A DNA stretch of 64,000 nucleotides from Thiosocius sp942490985. GTDB taxonomy: Bacteria; Pseudomonadota; Gammaproteobacteria; Chromatiales; Chromatiaceae. The position numbers and the translations under genes were made by a program. Shown here in pieces: positions 9,574 through 17,648 of the stretch; positions within the stretch are counted from its first letter, which is position 1, and each line of letters begins with the position of its first letter. The notes under the pieces are model-generated. The model was not told where the DNA came from. It made no database searches and was given only the letters and a program-made list of their open reading frames with translations. Where the stretch lies: the NCBI GenBank assembly GCA_942490985.1, contig CALNYW010000006.1, positions 124,001 to 188,000 of the forward strand, written 5' to 3'.

Positions 9574-10026
9574 TCAGATGCGATTGAGTAGCAGAATCGA
9601 CAGCACCAGGCCGTAGATGGCGATCCCCTCGGCAAGCCCCAGATAGACCAACGTACGGCCGAACATTTCAGGTTTTTCTGATACGGCAGCGAGTGAGGCA
9701 GCACCGATCGGTCCGACGGCAATACCTGCCGCTATCGTACTGAGCGCGGTTGGCAAAGCGATGCCGATAAAGGCGAGACCGAGACCGGTGCTGATCGCCG
9801 CGGTACCCGCGGCGGCTGTTTCGGCCTCCGCCGCGGCCATAGCGTCGCCAAGCCCCAGCATAACGACGGCAATCTGTGCCCCGAAAAACAGTGCGACGCT
9901 GAGGCCGATCGTCGGTTTGAAAAAGCGTCTGGCACGCGCAGGCGAAAGTGGGTTGTAGTGCAAGTAGATGCCCGTGCCGATCAGGGCAATCAGCGCTCCG
10001 CTAAGCAGTAAGACGATGGTGTTCAT
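9574..10026 (-). CDS. atpK: V/A-type ATP synthase membrane subunit K (c-type proteolipid)
   Basis: Subunit K forms the ion-carrying rotor ring. This one has 150 residues and four predicted membrane helices (about 3-22, 38-60, 81-112 and 124-147). The last two form a canonical c hairpin: GLAFIGIALPTALSTIAAG, a polar loop SEKPEMFG, then LAEGIAIYGL with Glu133 as the ion-binding carboxylate. The first two helices lack an acidic residue and do not resemble a second c hairpin, followed by an Ala/Glu-rich linker (61-80). So the protein is larger than a single-hairpin c subunit but carries one binding site. Coupling ion (H+ or Na+) is not settled here. Confidence 0.93.
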   Translation of the reverse strand: MNTIVLLLSGALIALIGTGIYLHYNPLSPARARRFFKPTIGLSVALFFGAQIAVVMLGLGDAMAAAEAETAAAGTAAISTGLGLAFIGIALPTALSTIAAGIAVGPIGAASLAAVSEKPEMFGRTLVYLGLAEGIAIYGLVLSILLLNRI

Positions 10027-10047
10027 GAGTGCTCCTGTCTTGCATGG

Positions 10048-11946
10048 TCATGATGACTGAGAACGGCCGACGCGCAATGGCTTGAACGGCGTGCCGTCGC
10101 CGTAGAAATAACGGGAAAATCCTTCGTAGTATTCCAGTCGAAGGGTCTGGATGGCGACGATGATGCCTTCGAGAACGATGACGAAAATATTACCGAGGAT
10201 CAGGGTGATCCAATGCCCGACTGCCCCCATGCTGTCAGCGAGTGTGAAAACAGCGAGCGATAGCGCAACATGGTTGAGGCTGAACGCAGCCACGCGCAGG
10301 AACGATAGCGAACTGGTGACATAGCCACTGACGATCTCGAAGGTTTCGATAATCGTTGTGAAAATGCGCTCGCCATAGGGGGCGTCAGATGAAAGCCATT
10401 GGTAGCTCACCAGTAAACCGAGCATCAGGATAACCAGTATCGTTGCGGGCAGCGGGAACCCCTGGCCATCGGCCACGCGGAACATGCCAAATAGCAGGGC
10501 CAGGTATAACACCAGGGCGACCACCCCGCCGGCGCCAAACAGTGCGGAGGCAGAATCACCCGAGGAAAGCCTGTTGCTTATCGCGATGATTGAGCCCACG
10601 GTGAGGAATGCGATCCCCCATCCCAAGGCGACCGTGAGCATATAGATCGGATCCGACATTGGCGCGATCCACAGGGGTTGGATCCAATGTTCGACGCCGA
10701 AGACGCTGCCGTAGAGCCAGCCGAACAACATCGCAGAAGCGCCGGCGAGTACGAAGAGATAGGTAAATGCGCCAAGCTTGCGCCGTAACACAAGGCCGAT
10801 GAGTACGATGATGGCGCCATGTCCGATATCACCAAACATCATGCCGAACATGCCGGCGTAGGTGATAGCGAACAAGATCGTCGGATCGAGTTCGCCGAAT
10901 CGGGGAATACCGTATTGCTGCACGAGCACGGCGAATGGCTGCAACAGCCCCTTGTTGTTCGCCGGAACAGGTACCAGGTGTCGTTCATCCGCGCGCGGTT
11001 CGCGCGACTCGAGTACGTAGGGGTGACGCAGGGACTCATGCAGGCGCGCGTCTATCGTTGCGAGATGCCGTTCTGGCACCCAGCCCTGCAAAGCGGCGAG
11101 CGGGCCTCGTGAGCGCGCCGCGCCGCGCACATTGACATAGGGCTCGGCGGCTTCGAGTAACTGTTGCGCACGCATGATTTCATCGTGATTGCCGTCCAAC
11201 CAGCTGGTGATTCGCAGGCGCATCGCCTCCCGAATCTCGTCGAGCTCCAAGCGCTTCAGGCGTAATTCTTCGCGGAGTGCCTGCGGGTTGTCGTTAAAAC
11301 TCTCGGGGATGCTGACCGGTTGGAAAGCGGCGGCAAGCAGCACGCTGTCGAGCGTTTTGGCTTGATCTCGACTGCCCGCCACGAGAATACGCAGGGTTTC
11401 ACCCTGGCCAGCGACATTCAGAATGAGATGGTTGGATAGCGCGAGAACCTCACGCAGTCGCGGAAGGTTGTCGGTCGGAATGGAGCCCAAGCGCAGATCG
11501 AGATAGCCATGTGCACGTTGCAGACGGCTCAGATCGACATCGAGATCAGCAAAATCGGCCAGCGAGCTCTCAAGATTGTTGAGTTCTCGATATTCGTCTT
11601 CGACCTGATGCAGCATTGCTTCGCAAGGGGCGCATTGCTCCCAGGCATCTTTGAGCCAAGTTTCGATAGTGACGAGTTGTTCGCGGTTGAATCCGACAAC
11701 GGCGACATCACGGGGTGGCTTGGGCAGCTCGCCCATGACGCCAGCCAGGCGATCCACATAGCTCCAAGCGCGACGGATACGATCCCGAAACGCTTTGCCG
11801 GGGATTTCGGGTAACTCGGTTTCGAGAACGGGACGATCATCCGGCGCGAAGGCCTCAAGCTCGGCGAGCGAGAGGCTGGCACGGGGCAAATCCTCGCGCA
11901 TCAATGTCACCGTAACATGGCGCATATTGATGCCGGCGCGAATCAT
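10048..11946 (-). CDS. atpI: V/A-type ATP synthase membrane subunit I (a-type stator)
   Basis: Subunit I is the membrane stator that forms the ion half-channels against the K ring. It has 632 residues. The N-terminal half (1-345) is soluble and helical, as in the family. The C-terminal half has about eight membrane helices. The conserved Arg candidates are Arg551 in SSLSFLRVAAF and Arg603 in AIQTLRLEYYE. The ATG used overlaps the atpC stop (ATGA). An in-frame ATG at 11925 (MRHVTVTL) is a possible alternative that fits the family start slightly better. A 21-nt gap precedes atpK. Confidence 0.95.
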   Translation of the reverse strand: MIRAGINMRHVTVTLMREDLPRASLSLAELEAFAPDDRPVLETELPEIPGKAFRDRIRRAWSYVDRLAGVMGELPKPPRDVAVVGFNREQLVTIETWLKDAWEQCAPCEAMLHQVEDEYRELNNLESSLADFADLDVDLSRLQRAHGYLDLRLGSIPTDNLPRLREVLALSNHLILNVAGQGETLRILVAGSRDQAKTLDSVLLAAAFQPVSIPESFNDNPQALREELRLKRLELDEIREAMRLRITSWLDGNHDEIMRAQQLLEAAEPYVNVRGAARSRGPLAALQGWVPERHLATIDARLHESLRHPYVLESREPRADERHLVPVPANNKGLLQPFAVLVQQYGIPRFGELDPTILFAITYAGMFGMMFGDIGHGAIIVLIGLVLRRKLGAFTYLFVLAGASAMLFGWLYGSVFGVEHWIQPLWIAPMSDPIYMLTVALGWGIAFLTVGSIIAISNRLSSGDSASALFGAGGVVALVLYLALLFGMFRVADGQGFPLPATILVILMLGLLVSYQWLSSDAPYGERIFTTIIETFEIVSGYVTSSLSFLRVAAFSLNHVALSLAVFTLADSMGAVGHWITLILGNIFVIVLEGIIVAIQTLRLEYYEGFSRYFYGDGTPFKPLRVGRSQSS

Positions 11947-12977
11947 GCGGCGTTCTCACGAAGCGGGTCGAGTGCGTCTTGGAGCAGATCATCGGCCAAG
12001 CCGTTTACCCGCGCATGCATGATCGCGTAAAGCGCCGTGATCTCGCCGTAGCGCAGCACCAGGTAGGCGAGCGCACTTGTCAATGCGGAAGGACTAAGCC
12101 GCATTGCACGCCTTGCATACTCGTCAAGTTCATTCAGCAATGCCGCCTCGATCAGCGTGAGCTCACTCGGCAGCTCATGTTGCTTCAGCAGATTTTCGGG
12201 CACGTGCTGGAGTGCTTCCGGCAATGAATCAGCTTGGAGAATCTCTTGCAGTGACCGGCGGTTCAGAAGACGTCCTCCCTCGATCGCGAGATAAACGACT
12301 TCACTGGTCTGCAATCCGTAGTTGAAGCGGTAGCGCAAGCTCCAGACGAGGTTGTGCCGATCGACGATTCGACCGATTAAGTCGAGTATTTCGTTGCGGT
12401 CGGTGGTCGTGAGTTGTTGTGCTCTCGCGATCAGTTCGCTGTAGAACTGTTGATCGAGTGTGGCATCGAGTAGAAAGGGGTCGGGGCGCTCTTCGTAGCG
12501 CCGCAGTGCCTGAGTGGCGATGCGCCGGTAACGCGTTTTCTGCAGCTGTCGGAGCAGGTCGGGCACCGTGTCTGCATTGAGCAATGGATCATGATTGAGG
12601 CTCAAGAAACCGGGTAGACGAAACAGATTGCGCTCGATCTCGGCGGTGGGTAGCTGACCGATCTTGCCTCTTACCAGCGCCTTGATGTTCAGTAGCTCAT
12701 AACGACTGGCCCACTGGGTCAACAGGCGTCTTGCCGGGCCTTCCAGCGGCCGCAGTAGCGCGCTTAGTTCGTCCAGCCAGGTTTGCATGAGCAGTCGCTC
12801 GAAGGTAGCCAGGCGCACGCTGGTATTGTCGCCTTTCACATCGGCAAAGCGGGTCAGTTCGCTGAGTTCGTCAAGAGGTAGTCGGCTCATCTCGGCAAGA
12901 CGTTTTTTGCCGAGGAGTTGGCTGCTGAGAATCGCCAGGCGGGTCCGAAGGTATGCCTGGTGGGCGATTTGGGTCAC
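11943..12977 (-). CDS. atpC: V/A-type ATP synthase subunit C (AC39/d-type adaptor)
   Basis: This subunit is the funnel-shaped adaptor that joins the central stalk to the membrane ring. It has 344 residues, mostly helical, matching the AC39 family in length and in repeated three-helix pattern. Recognisable stretches include YLRTRLAILSSQLL at the N-terminus and DRHNLVWSLRYRFNYGL in the middle, where family members have a conserved N-L-x-WxxRY/K pattern. The GTG start overlaps the upstream gene's stop (GTGA). Sequence identity is weak by eye, so operon position adds much of the confidence. Confidence 0.85.
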   Translation of the reverse strand: MTQIAHQAYLRTRLAILSSQLLGKKRLAEMSRLPLDELSELTRFADVKGDNTSVRLATFERLLMQTWLDELSALLRPLEGPARRLLTQWASRYELLNIKALVRGKIGQLPTAEIERNLFRLPGFLSLNHDPLLNADTVPDLLRQLQKTRYRRIATQALRRYEERPDPFLLDATLDQQFYSELIARAQQLTTTDRNEILDLIGRIVDRHNLVWSLRYRFNYGLQTSEVVYLAIEGGRLLNRRSLQEILQADSLPEALQHVPENLLKQHELPSELTLIEAALLNELDEYARRAMRLSPSALTSALAYLVLRYGEITALYAIMHARVNGLADDLLQDALDPLRENAA

Positions 12978-13303
12978 ACATCCCCCGCGGTATTGCGCTC
13001 GAGCATTTCGCGAAAGGCCGCCTCTAGGGCACGCTCCTCATTTTGCTCGGCGGCGCTGCGCAGTTGTGCAAGCCGTTCCTGAAACCGACGGTCCATCTCC
13101 GCAATGCTCTGCTTGGCGCGTTGATCCGATTTCTCGAGAAACGCGGCGTGCAACTCCGGCTTGCGATCTTCGAAACGTGCTTCCTGCGCTCTGGCTTCCT
13201 GAACCGCTGTCTGAATCAGGTGATCGCTGTCTTGCTCCGCCTTTTTGACCAGCTCCGTGGCAGCACCTTCGGCCGCCAATAACTGCTTCAGAGTGTCATC
13301 CAC
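12974..13303 (-). CDS. atpH: V/A-type ATP synthase peripheral-stalk subunit G/H
   Basis: The product is a 109-residue, highly charged and wholly helical protein without membrane segments, as expected for the G/H subunit that pairs with E in the peripheral stalk. It begins DDTLKQLLAAEGAATELVKKA, close to the G/H opening in which a short helix with EAxA spacing precedes a long coiled coil. It is the first gene of the operon. The GTG start is used because the nearest upstream ATG (13320) leads straight to a stop. The ribosome binding site is weak. Confidence 0.8.
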   Translation of the reverse strand: MDDTLKQLLAAEGAATELVKKAEQDSDHLIQTAVQEARAQEARFEDRKPELHAAFLEKSDQRAKQSIAEMDRRFQERLAQLRSAAEQNEERALEAAFREMLERNTAGDV

Positions 13304-13343
13304 GGTCGGTTTTTCTCATGTCGCCTTAACAGGGAACTCGGTT

Positions 13344-13412
13344 GGCCTTTAGTCTAGTTTGGATGCGGTCGTTGTGGCTGTAACAACGGCCCGCTTGCTT
13401 GATGTAGATCAT
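13344..13412 (-). promoter_or_regulatory. Candidate V/A-ATPase promoter with FNR/Anr-like box
   Basis: A near-perfect FNR/Anr site, TTGATgtagATCAt (9 of 10 conserved bases), lies at 13399-13412 on the plus strand. On the minus strand a TAGACT -10 candidate lies at 13356-13351, with no good -35. If transcription starts near 13344, the box centre is at about -61.5, a spacing used by FNR-type activators. The only gene downstream in this direction is the atp operon. Consensus matching only. Confidence 0.5.
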
Positions 13413-13534
13413 AGGGAACTTCGAATATTCTTAATTTGATAATTAGCAATCAGAAGCAAAACATCCGGTAGGAACGGGATGCTGTTAAAGCGGCGGAGAC
13501 AACGTCCCCATCGCGCACTTGGGTCTGGCGGGAT

Positions 13535-13912
13535 TCAGCGACCGTCGATGAGCAGCGCGAGGGTGACTTGGCGCTGCTCGGACATCAAGATGTTGTAGGT
13601 GCGACAAGCCGCGCTGTTGTCCATCACCTCGCAGCCGATGCCAAGATCCATGAGCGTGACGAACACGGCTGGTTCGGGAAAGACCTGTGTTTCACCGGTG
13701 CCGAGGATGACCACCTCTGGTCGCTCTTTGGTCAGTGCGAGAAGATGTTTGGCCTGCAGGTCAGCGACAGCGTTAGGCGGCCAGTTTTCGACAATGTTAG
13801 TGGCCGAGATAATTGTGCTGGTGGTGTATTCACGGTCGCGCACCTGCACCCGGCCGGGCTCGTAGCTGCGTATCAGGTTGGCATTCGGCGCGCCATCTAG
13901 GGCCATCTTCAT
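13535..13912 (-). CDS. Mth938-like domain protein (Xcc1710/NDUFAF3 family)
   Basis: This 125-residue protein belongs to the Mth938/DUF498 family, whose mitochondrial relative NDUFAF3 helps assemble complex I. The bacterial role is not well defined. Diagnostic stretches are the EVVILGTGETQVFP block and the following FVTLMDLGIGCEVMDNSAACRTYNIL. The ATG at 13912 is chosen because a GGAG lies six bases upstream. An ATG at 13924 would add four residues. It is transcribed away from alaC and lies 231 bp upstream of the ATPase operon on the same strand. Confidence 0.85.
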   Translation of the reverse strand: MKMALDGAPNANLIRSYEPGRVQVRDREYTTSTIISATNIVENWPPNAVADLQAKHLLALTKERPEVVILGTGETQVFPEPAVFVTLMDLGIGCEVMDNSAACRTYNILMSEQRQVTLALLIDGR

Positions 13913-14053
13913 GGCGATCTCCATTGTTTGCGTAAGCGTATCTTCGATAGTCCGGAAGGTGACGCTAATCGTCTAATTTTATTGACTTTTTGAATCCATT
14001 TACTGTAGCGTATCCAGCTTATTTTTTGCCCGCTGAGTCGCTGAGGTTTCCCC

Positions 14054-15265
14054 GTGTCGTCGCCGGAAATGGAAGAGTTCTCCAGAATCAAGCGTTTGCC
14101 GCCGTACGTGTTTGCGATCGTCAACGAACTCAAGGCGGCGGCGCGCGCGCGCGGCGAGGACATTATCGACTTCGGCATGGGCAATCCGGACCAGCCAACG
14201 CCGAAGCACATCGTCGACAAACTGGTCGACGCGGCGCAGCGCAACGATACCCATCGCTACTCGGTATCGCGTGGCGTTCCGCGGCTGAGGCGCGCGATCT
14301 GTAATTGGTACAAGGACCAGTTCGCGGTCGAGCTGGATCCAGATTCCCAGGCGATCGTTACGATCGGGTCGAAGGAAGGCCTGGCGCATCTGGCGTTGGC
14401 CTGCATGGGGCCCGGCGACTCGGTGCTGGTGCCCAATCCGGCCTATCCGATCCACCCCTACGGCTTCATCATCGCCGGCGCCGATGTGCGCCATGTGCCG
14501 ATGACGCCGGAGCATGACTTTTTCGAAGAGCTGCAGAAGGCGATCGACGAATCTTGGCCGCGGCCGAAGATGCTGGTCGTGAATTTCCCGGGCAACCCGA
14601 CCACCGAATGTGTCGATCTCGCGTTTTTCGAAAAGGTTATCGATATCGCCAAGCGGCACAACATCTGGGTGGTGCACGACCTGGCATACGCGGCGATCTC
14701 GTTCGACGGGTACAAAGCGCCGTCGATTCTTCAGGTGCCGGGGGCCGAAGACATCGCCGTTGAGTTTTATTCGATGTCGAAGACCTACAACATGCCTGGT
14801 TGGCGGGTGGGTTTCATGGTCGGCAACAAGACCCTCGTCGCCGCCTTGGCGAAGATCAAGTCCTACCTCGACTACGGCATGTTCACGCCGATTCAGGTCG
14901 CGGCCATTGCCGCGCTTGAAGGGCCGCAAGACTGCGTCGAAGAGATTCGCTTGATGTACCAAAACCGTCGCGATGTCCTGTGTGACGGGCTCAACGCAAT
15001 GGGCTGGGCGGTGCAAAAACCGAAGGCGACGATGTTCGTCTGGGCGCCGATACCCGACCAGTACCGGCCGATGGGATCTCTCGAGTTTTCGAAGAAGCTG
15101 TTGCGCGAGGCCAAGGTCGCGGTATCCCCGGGGATCGGTTTTGGTTCCTATGGGGACGACCACGTCCGATTTGGGCTAATCGAAAACGAGCACCGCACGC
15201 GCCAGGCGCTGCGGGGCATAAAAGAGATGTTGCGGCGGGATGGCTTTGTCGGAAACGTGGCCTAA
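14054..15265 (+). CDS. alaC: Alanine transaminase AlaC (class I PLP aminotransferase)
   Basis: The enzyme transfers amino groups between alanine and 2-oxoglutarate/pyruvate. It has 403 residues. The PLP-binding lysine is Lys243 in SMSKTYNMPGWRVGF. FGMGNPDQPTP and NFPGNPT are class I substrate- and cofactor-binding blocks. The whole length reads like AlaC/YfdZ proteins, and the close homologue LL-diaminopimelate aminotransferase is less likely. The start is a GTG with GAGG seven bases upstream. An ATG five codons downstream is possible. It lies 45 bp before hom, in line with an amino-acid biosynthesis group. Confidence 0.88.
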   Translation: MSSPEMEEFSRIKRLPPYVFAIVNELKAAARARGEDIIDFGMGNPDQPTPKHIVDKLVDAAQRNDTHRYSVSRGVPRLRRAICNWYKDQFAVELDPDSQAIVTIGSKEGLAHLALACMGPGDSVLVPNPAYPIHPYGFIIAGADVRHVPMTPEHDFFEELQKAIDESWPRPKMLVVNFPGNPTTECVDLAFFEKVIDIAKRHNIWVVHDLAYAAISFDGYKAPSILQVPGAEDIAVEFYSMSKTYNMPGWRVGFMVGNKTLVAALAKIKSYLDYGMFTPIQVAAIAALEGPQDCVEEIRLMYQNRRDVLCDGLNAMGWAVQKPKATMFVWAPIPDQYRPMGSLEFSKKLLREAKVAVSPGIGFGSYGDDHVRFGLIENEHRTRQALRGIKEMLRRDGFVGNVA

Positions 15266-15310
15266 AGCCTCTCTCGAGCAGGCTGACCGATCAGATTAGG
15301 AGAACAAGGT

Positions 15311-16621
15311 TTGAAACCAGTCAATGTAGGCCTGCTGGGTCTTGGGACCGTCGGTGGCGGTACGCTGAACGTACTTGTGCGCAACGCCGCTGAGATCGCG
15401 CGTCGTGCTGGGCGGGAAATCCTCGTAAGCCACGCGGCGGCCAGAGATTACGATCCCTCACGCCTCGAAGGGCTTGATCAGGTGACGGTCAGTGACGATG
15501 CGTTTGCCGTGGTGGCCGATCCCGACGTCGATATCGTTGTCGAGTTGATTGGCGGTTATTCGCCGGCCCGCGAATTGGTCTTGCAGGCAATCGAGAATGG
15601 CAAACATGTCGTGACGGCAAACAAGGCACTGATCGCGTTGCACGGCAATGAGATCTTCGAAGCGGCCCAGCGAAAAGGGGTCACGGTTGCGTTCGAGGCC
15701 GCGGTCGCCGGGGGTATCCCGATCATCAAGGCGGTCCGTGAGGGCCTCGCCGCGAATCACATCGAATGGATTGCCGGCATCATCAACGGCACCGGTAATT
15801 TCATTCTGACCGAGATGCGCGACAAGGGCCGGGCGTTTGCCGACGTGCTCGCCGAGGCGCAGGCGCTTGGTTACGCAGAGGCCGACCCAACGTTCGATGT
15901 CGAAGGCATCGATGCGGCGCACAAACTGACAATCCTGGCGTCGCTGGCGTTTGGGATTCCATTGCAGTTCGACCGCTGCTTTACCGAGGGCATCAGTCGC
16001 ATCGAGCCACAAGATGTCGTCTACGCCGAGCAGTTCGGCTACCGCATCAAGCATCTCGGTGTCACCCGACGGACACCTGAGGGTATTGAACTCCGCGTCC
16101 ACCCGACATTGATCCCGGAGCGCCGTCTGATCGCCAACGTCGATGGCGTGATGAACGCGGTGCTGGTGCACGGCGATGCTGTGGGGCCGACGTTGTACTA
16201 CGGTGCAGGTGCTGGGTCTCTGCCAACCGCTTCAGCGGTCGTTGCCGATATCATCGACGTCACACGAACGTTGACCACCGACCCGGAGAACCGGGTACCG
16301 CATCTGGCGTTCCAACCGGGCGAGTTGTCCGACCTGCCGGTCTTGCCGATGGACGAGGTCGAGACGGCGAACTATCTGCGTATGTCCGCGGTCGACAGGC
16401 CGGGTGTCGTCGCGGCGGTGGCTGGCATCCTCAGCGAGGCGGGGATCAGTATCGAGGCGATGCAACAGAAACAACCCGCAGAGGGCGAAACCCAGGTGCC
16501 GTTGGTGATGGTCACGCACCGCGTGCGTGAAGCGCAGATGAATGATGCGATCAGCAAGATCGAGGCACTCGACTCCGTCGCCGGCGAGGTCACCCGGATT
16601 CGTGTCGAACAGCTCAGCTGA
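15311..16621 (+). CDS. hom: Homoserine dehydrogenase
   Basis: Hom reduces aspartate semialdehyde to homoserine, the branch point to threonine and methionine. It has 436 residues, the monofunctional type with a C-terminal ACT domain. The NAD(P) site is GLLGLGTVGGG near the N-terminus. The catalytic region has ADPTFDVEGIDAAHK, with the conserved Asp and Lys. The ACT domain (about 350-430) begins MSAVDRPGVVAAVAGILSEA and probably mediates threonine inhibition. The start is a TTG after AGGAG. No in-frame ATG is near. The next gene follows after one base, and thrC after about 1 kb. Confidence 0.96.
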   Translation: MKPVNVGLLGLGTVGGGTLNVLVRNAAEIARRAGREILVSHAAARDYDPSRLEGLDQVTVSDDAFAVVADPDVDIVVELIGGYSPARELVLQAIENGKHVVTANKALIALHGNEIFEAAQRKGVTVAFEAAVAGGIPIIKAVREGLAANHIEWIAGIINGTGNFILTEMRDKGRAFADVLAEAQALGYAEADPTFDVEGIDAAHKLTILASLAFGIPLQFDRCFTEGISRIEPQDVVYAEQFGYRIKHLGVTRRTPEGIELRVHPTLIPERRLIANVDGVMNAVLVHGDAVGPTLYYGAGAGSLPTASAVVADIIDVTRTLTTDPENRVPHLAFQPGELSDLPVLPMDEVETANYLRMSAVDRPGVVAAVAGILSEAGISIEAMQQKQPAEGETQVPLVMVTHRVREAQMNDAISKIEALDSVAGEVTRIRVEQLS

Positions 16622-16622
16622 T

Positions 16623-17585
16623 GTGATACGCCACCTGTTTTTGCCCGGCTTGTTGGGCCCCGTCCCGGGTCTCGAACGATCGCAACTGAAGCGCTTGCCG
16701 CGGCTGGAGACGCTGTTGGCAAGGGCCGATCGCCTTGAGGAGCCCGTCGGCTTCGCCCCGAGTCTGTTTGCACTTTTTGGTGTCGCGGCACTGCCGGACG
16801 GTGACTTGCCTACCGCGTCCATTCGTTTTCTGGCGGAGACGGGCGAACGGCCGCCAGGTTATCTGCTGCAGGCCGACCCGCTGCAACTGCATCCCGACCG
16901 CGATCATCTGTTGGCTTTTGATCTCGTCGATGCCCCTTTGGATGCCGACGAGCGGGTCGAGCTGGTCGATGGTTTCAATGCCCACTTTGGCGACGATGGG
17001 TTGAGGCTGATCGGTAGCGCGGGCGGGCGTCTCTACCTGCACAGCGAGCAGCCGGCGCGGGTCCGAACGGAGCCGCTACAGCGGGTCATCGGACGGAATA
17101 TCGATGGCTTCCTGCCAGTGGGTGAGGGGCAACGTCAATGGCGTGGCCTGCTGAACGAGACACAGATGTTGTGTCACGGTCTGGCATTGAATCAGCGACG
17201 TGAGCGCGAGGGTCGTCCACCGCTCGGCGGCCTCTGGTTCAGCGGGGGCGGGACATTGCCGAGTGTTGGGGAGGGGCCGGTTGGCCGGTTGATCGGCGAT
17301 TGCCTGTTGTCGCAGGGTCTGCTGTCGCTACGACCGGGAACGGAGCACTGCGAACTTCGCGTCGACCATGCCTTGGACATGGCGTTGATGCGCAACGACG
17401 CGGTGGCCTGGCTGCAGGCCGTTAGCGTGATCGAAGGCCAGCTCGAAGCGCTGTTGACAGATGGCGCAGAGCTGCAGCTCCATCCGGGTCACGGGCTTGT
17501 TTATCGTTGGCATGCGCGTTCTGCGCGACGCTTTTGGCGGCCGAAACGTCCGCTGTTCGGGTACCTTGGGGCGGCCGCACGGTGA
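16623..17585 (+). CDS. RpfE-type regulatory / phosphoglycerate-mutase-like protein
   Basis: The 320-residue protein resembles the family annotated as RpfE-type or cofactor-independent phosphoglycerate mutase-like (alkaline phosphatase fold). No biochemical function is established. Supporting stretches are the start IRHLFLPGLLGPVP, the ADPLQLHPDRDHLLAFD motif and LWFSGGGTLP, which recurs in the family. The GTG start lies one base after the hom stop, so it is probably co-translated with hom. I see no full set of metal ligands expected in an active phosphoglycerate mutase. The name is from family resemblance and is moderately sure. Confidence 0.6.
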   Translation: MIRHLFLPGLLGPVPGLERSQLKRLPRLETLLARADRLEEPVGFAPSLFALFGVAALPDGDLPTASIRFLAETGERPPGYLLQADPLQLHPDRDHLLAFDLVDAPLDADERVELVDGFNAHFGDDGLRLIGSAGGRLYLHSEQPARVRTEPLQRVIGRNIDGFLPVGEGQRQWRGLLNETQMLCHGLALNQRREREGRPPLGGLWFSGGGTLPSVGEGPVGRLIGDCLLSQGLLSLRPGTEHCELRVDHALDMALMRNDAVAWLQAVSVIEGQLEALLTDGAELQLHPGHGLVYRWHARSARRFWRPKRPLFGYLGAAAR

Positions 17586-17648
17586 AAGCGAAAAGGCGAC
17601 GCGGGCTGAGGGTATAATCTCTGGCTGTTTTTGAATCTGGCGCAGACC

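Noticed and set aside
9574..10026. Assigning Na+ specificity to subunit K
   Set aside because: The Gln ligand seen in Na+-binding NtpK aligns with Val (GIAVGP), but H+-type rings vary here too. Residues alone do not decide the coupling ion.
4757..13303. Reading the ATPase operon as an F-type ATP synthase
   Set aside because: Subunit A has the V/A-specific insert, subunit B has SGLPHN instead of a P-loop, and subunits D, F, C(AC39) and I have no F-type counterpart.
14000..15163. A 387-codon open frame on the minus strand opposite alaC
   Set aside because: It is a G+C-driven shadow frame: Arg/His/Asp-rich with no domain resemblance, and it lies fully opposite a clear aminotransferase gene.
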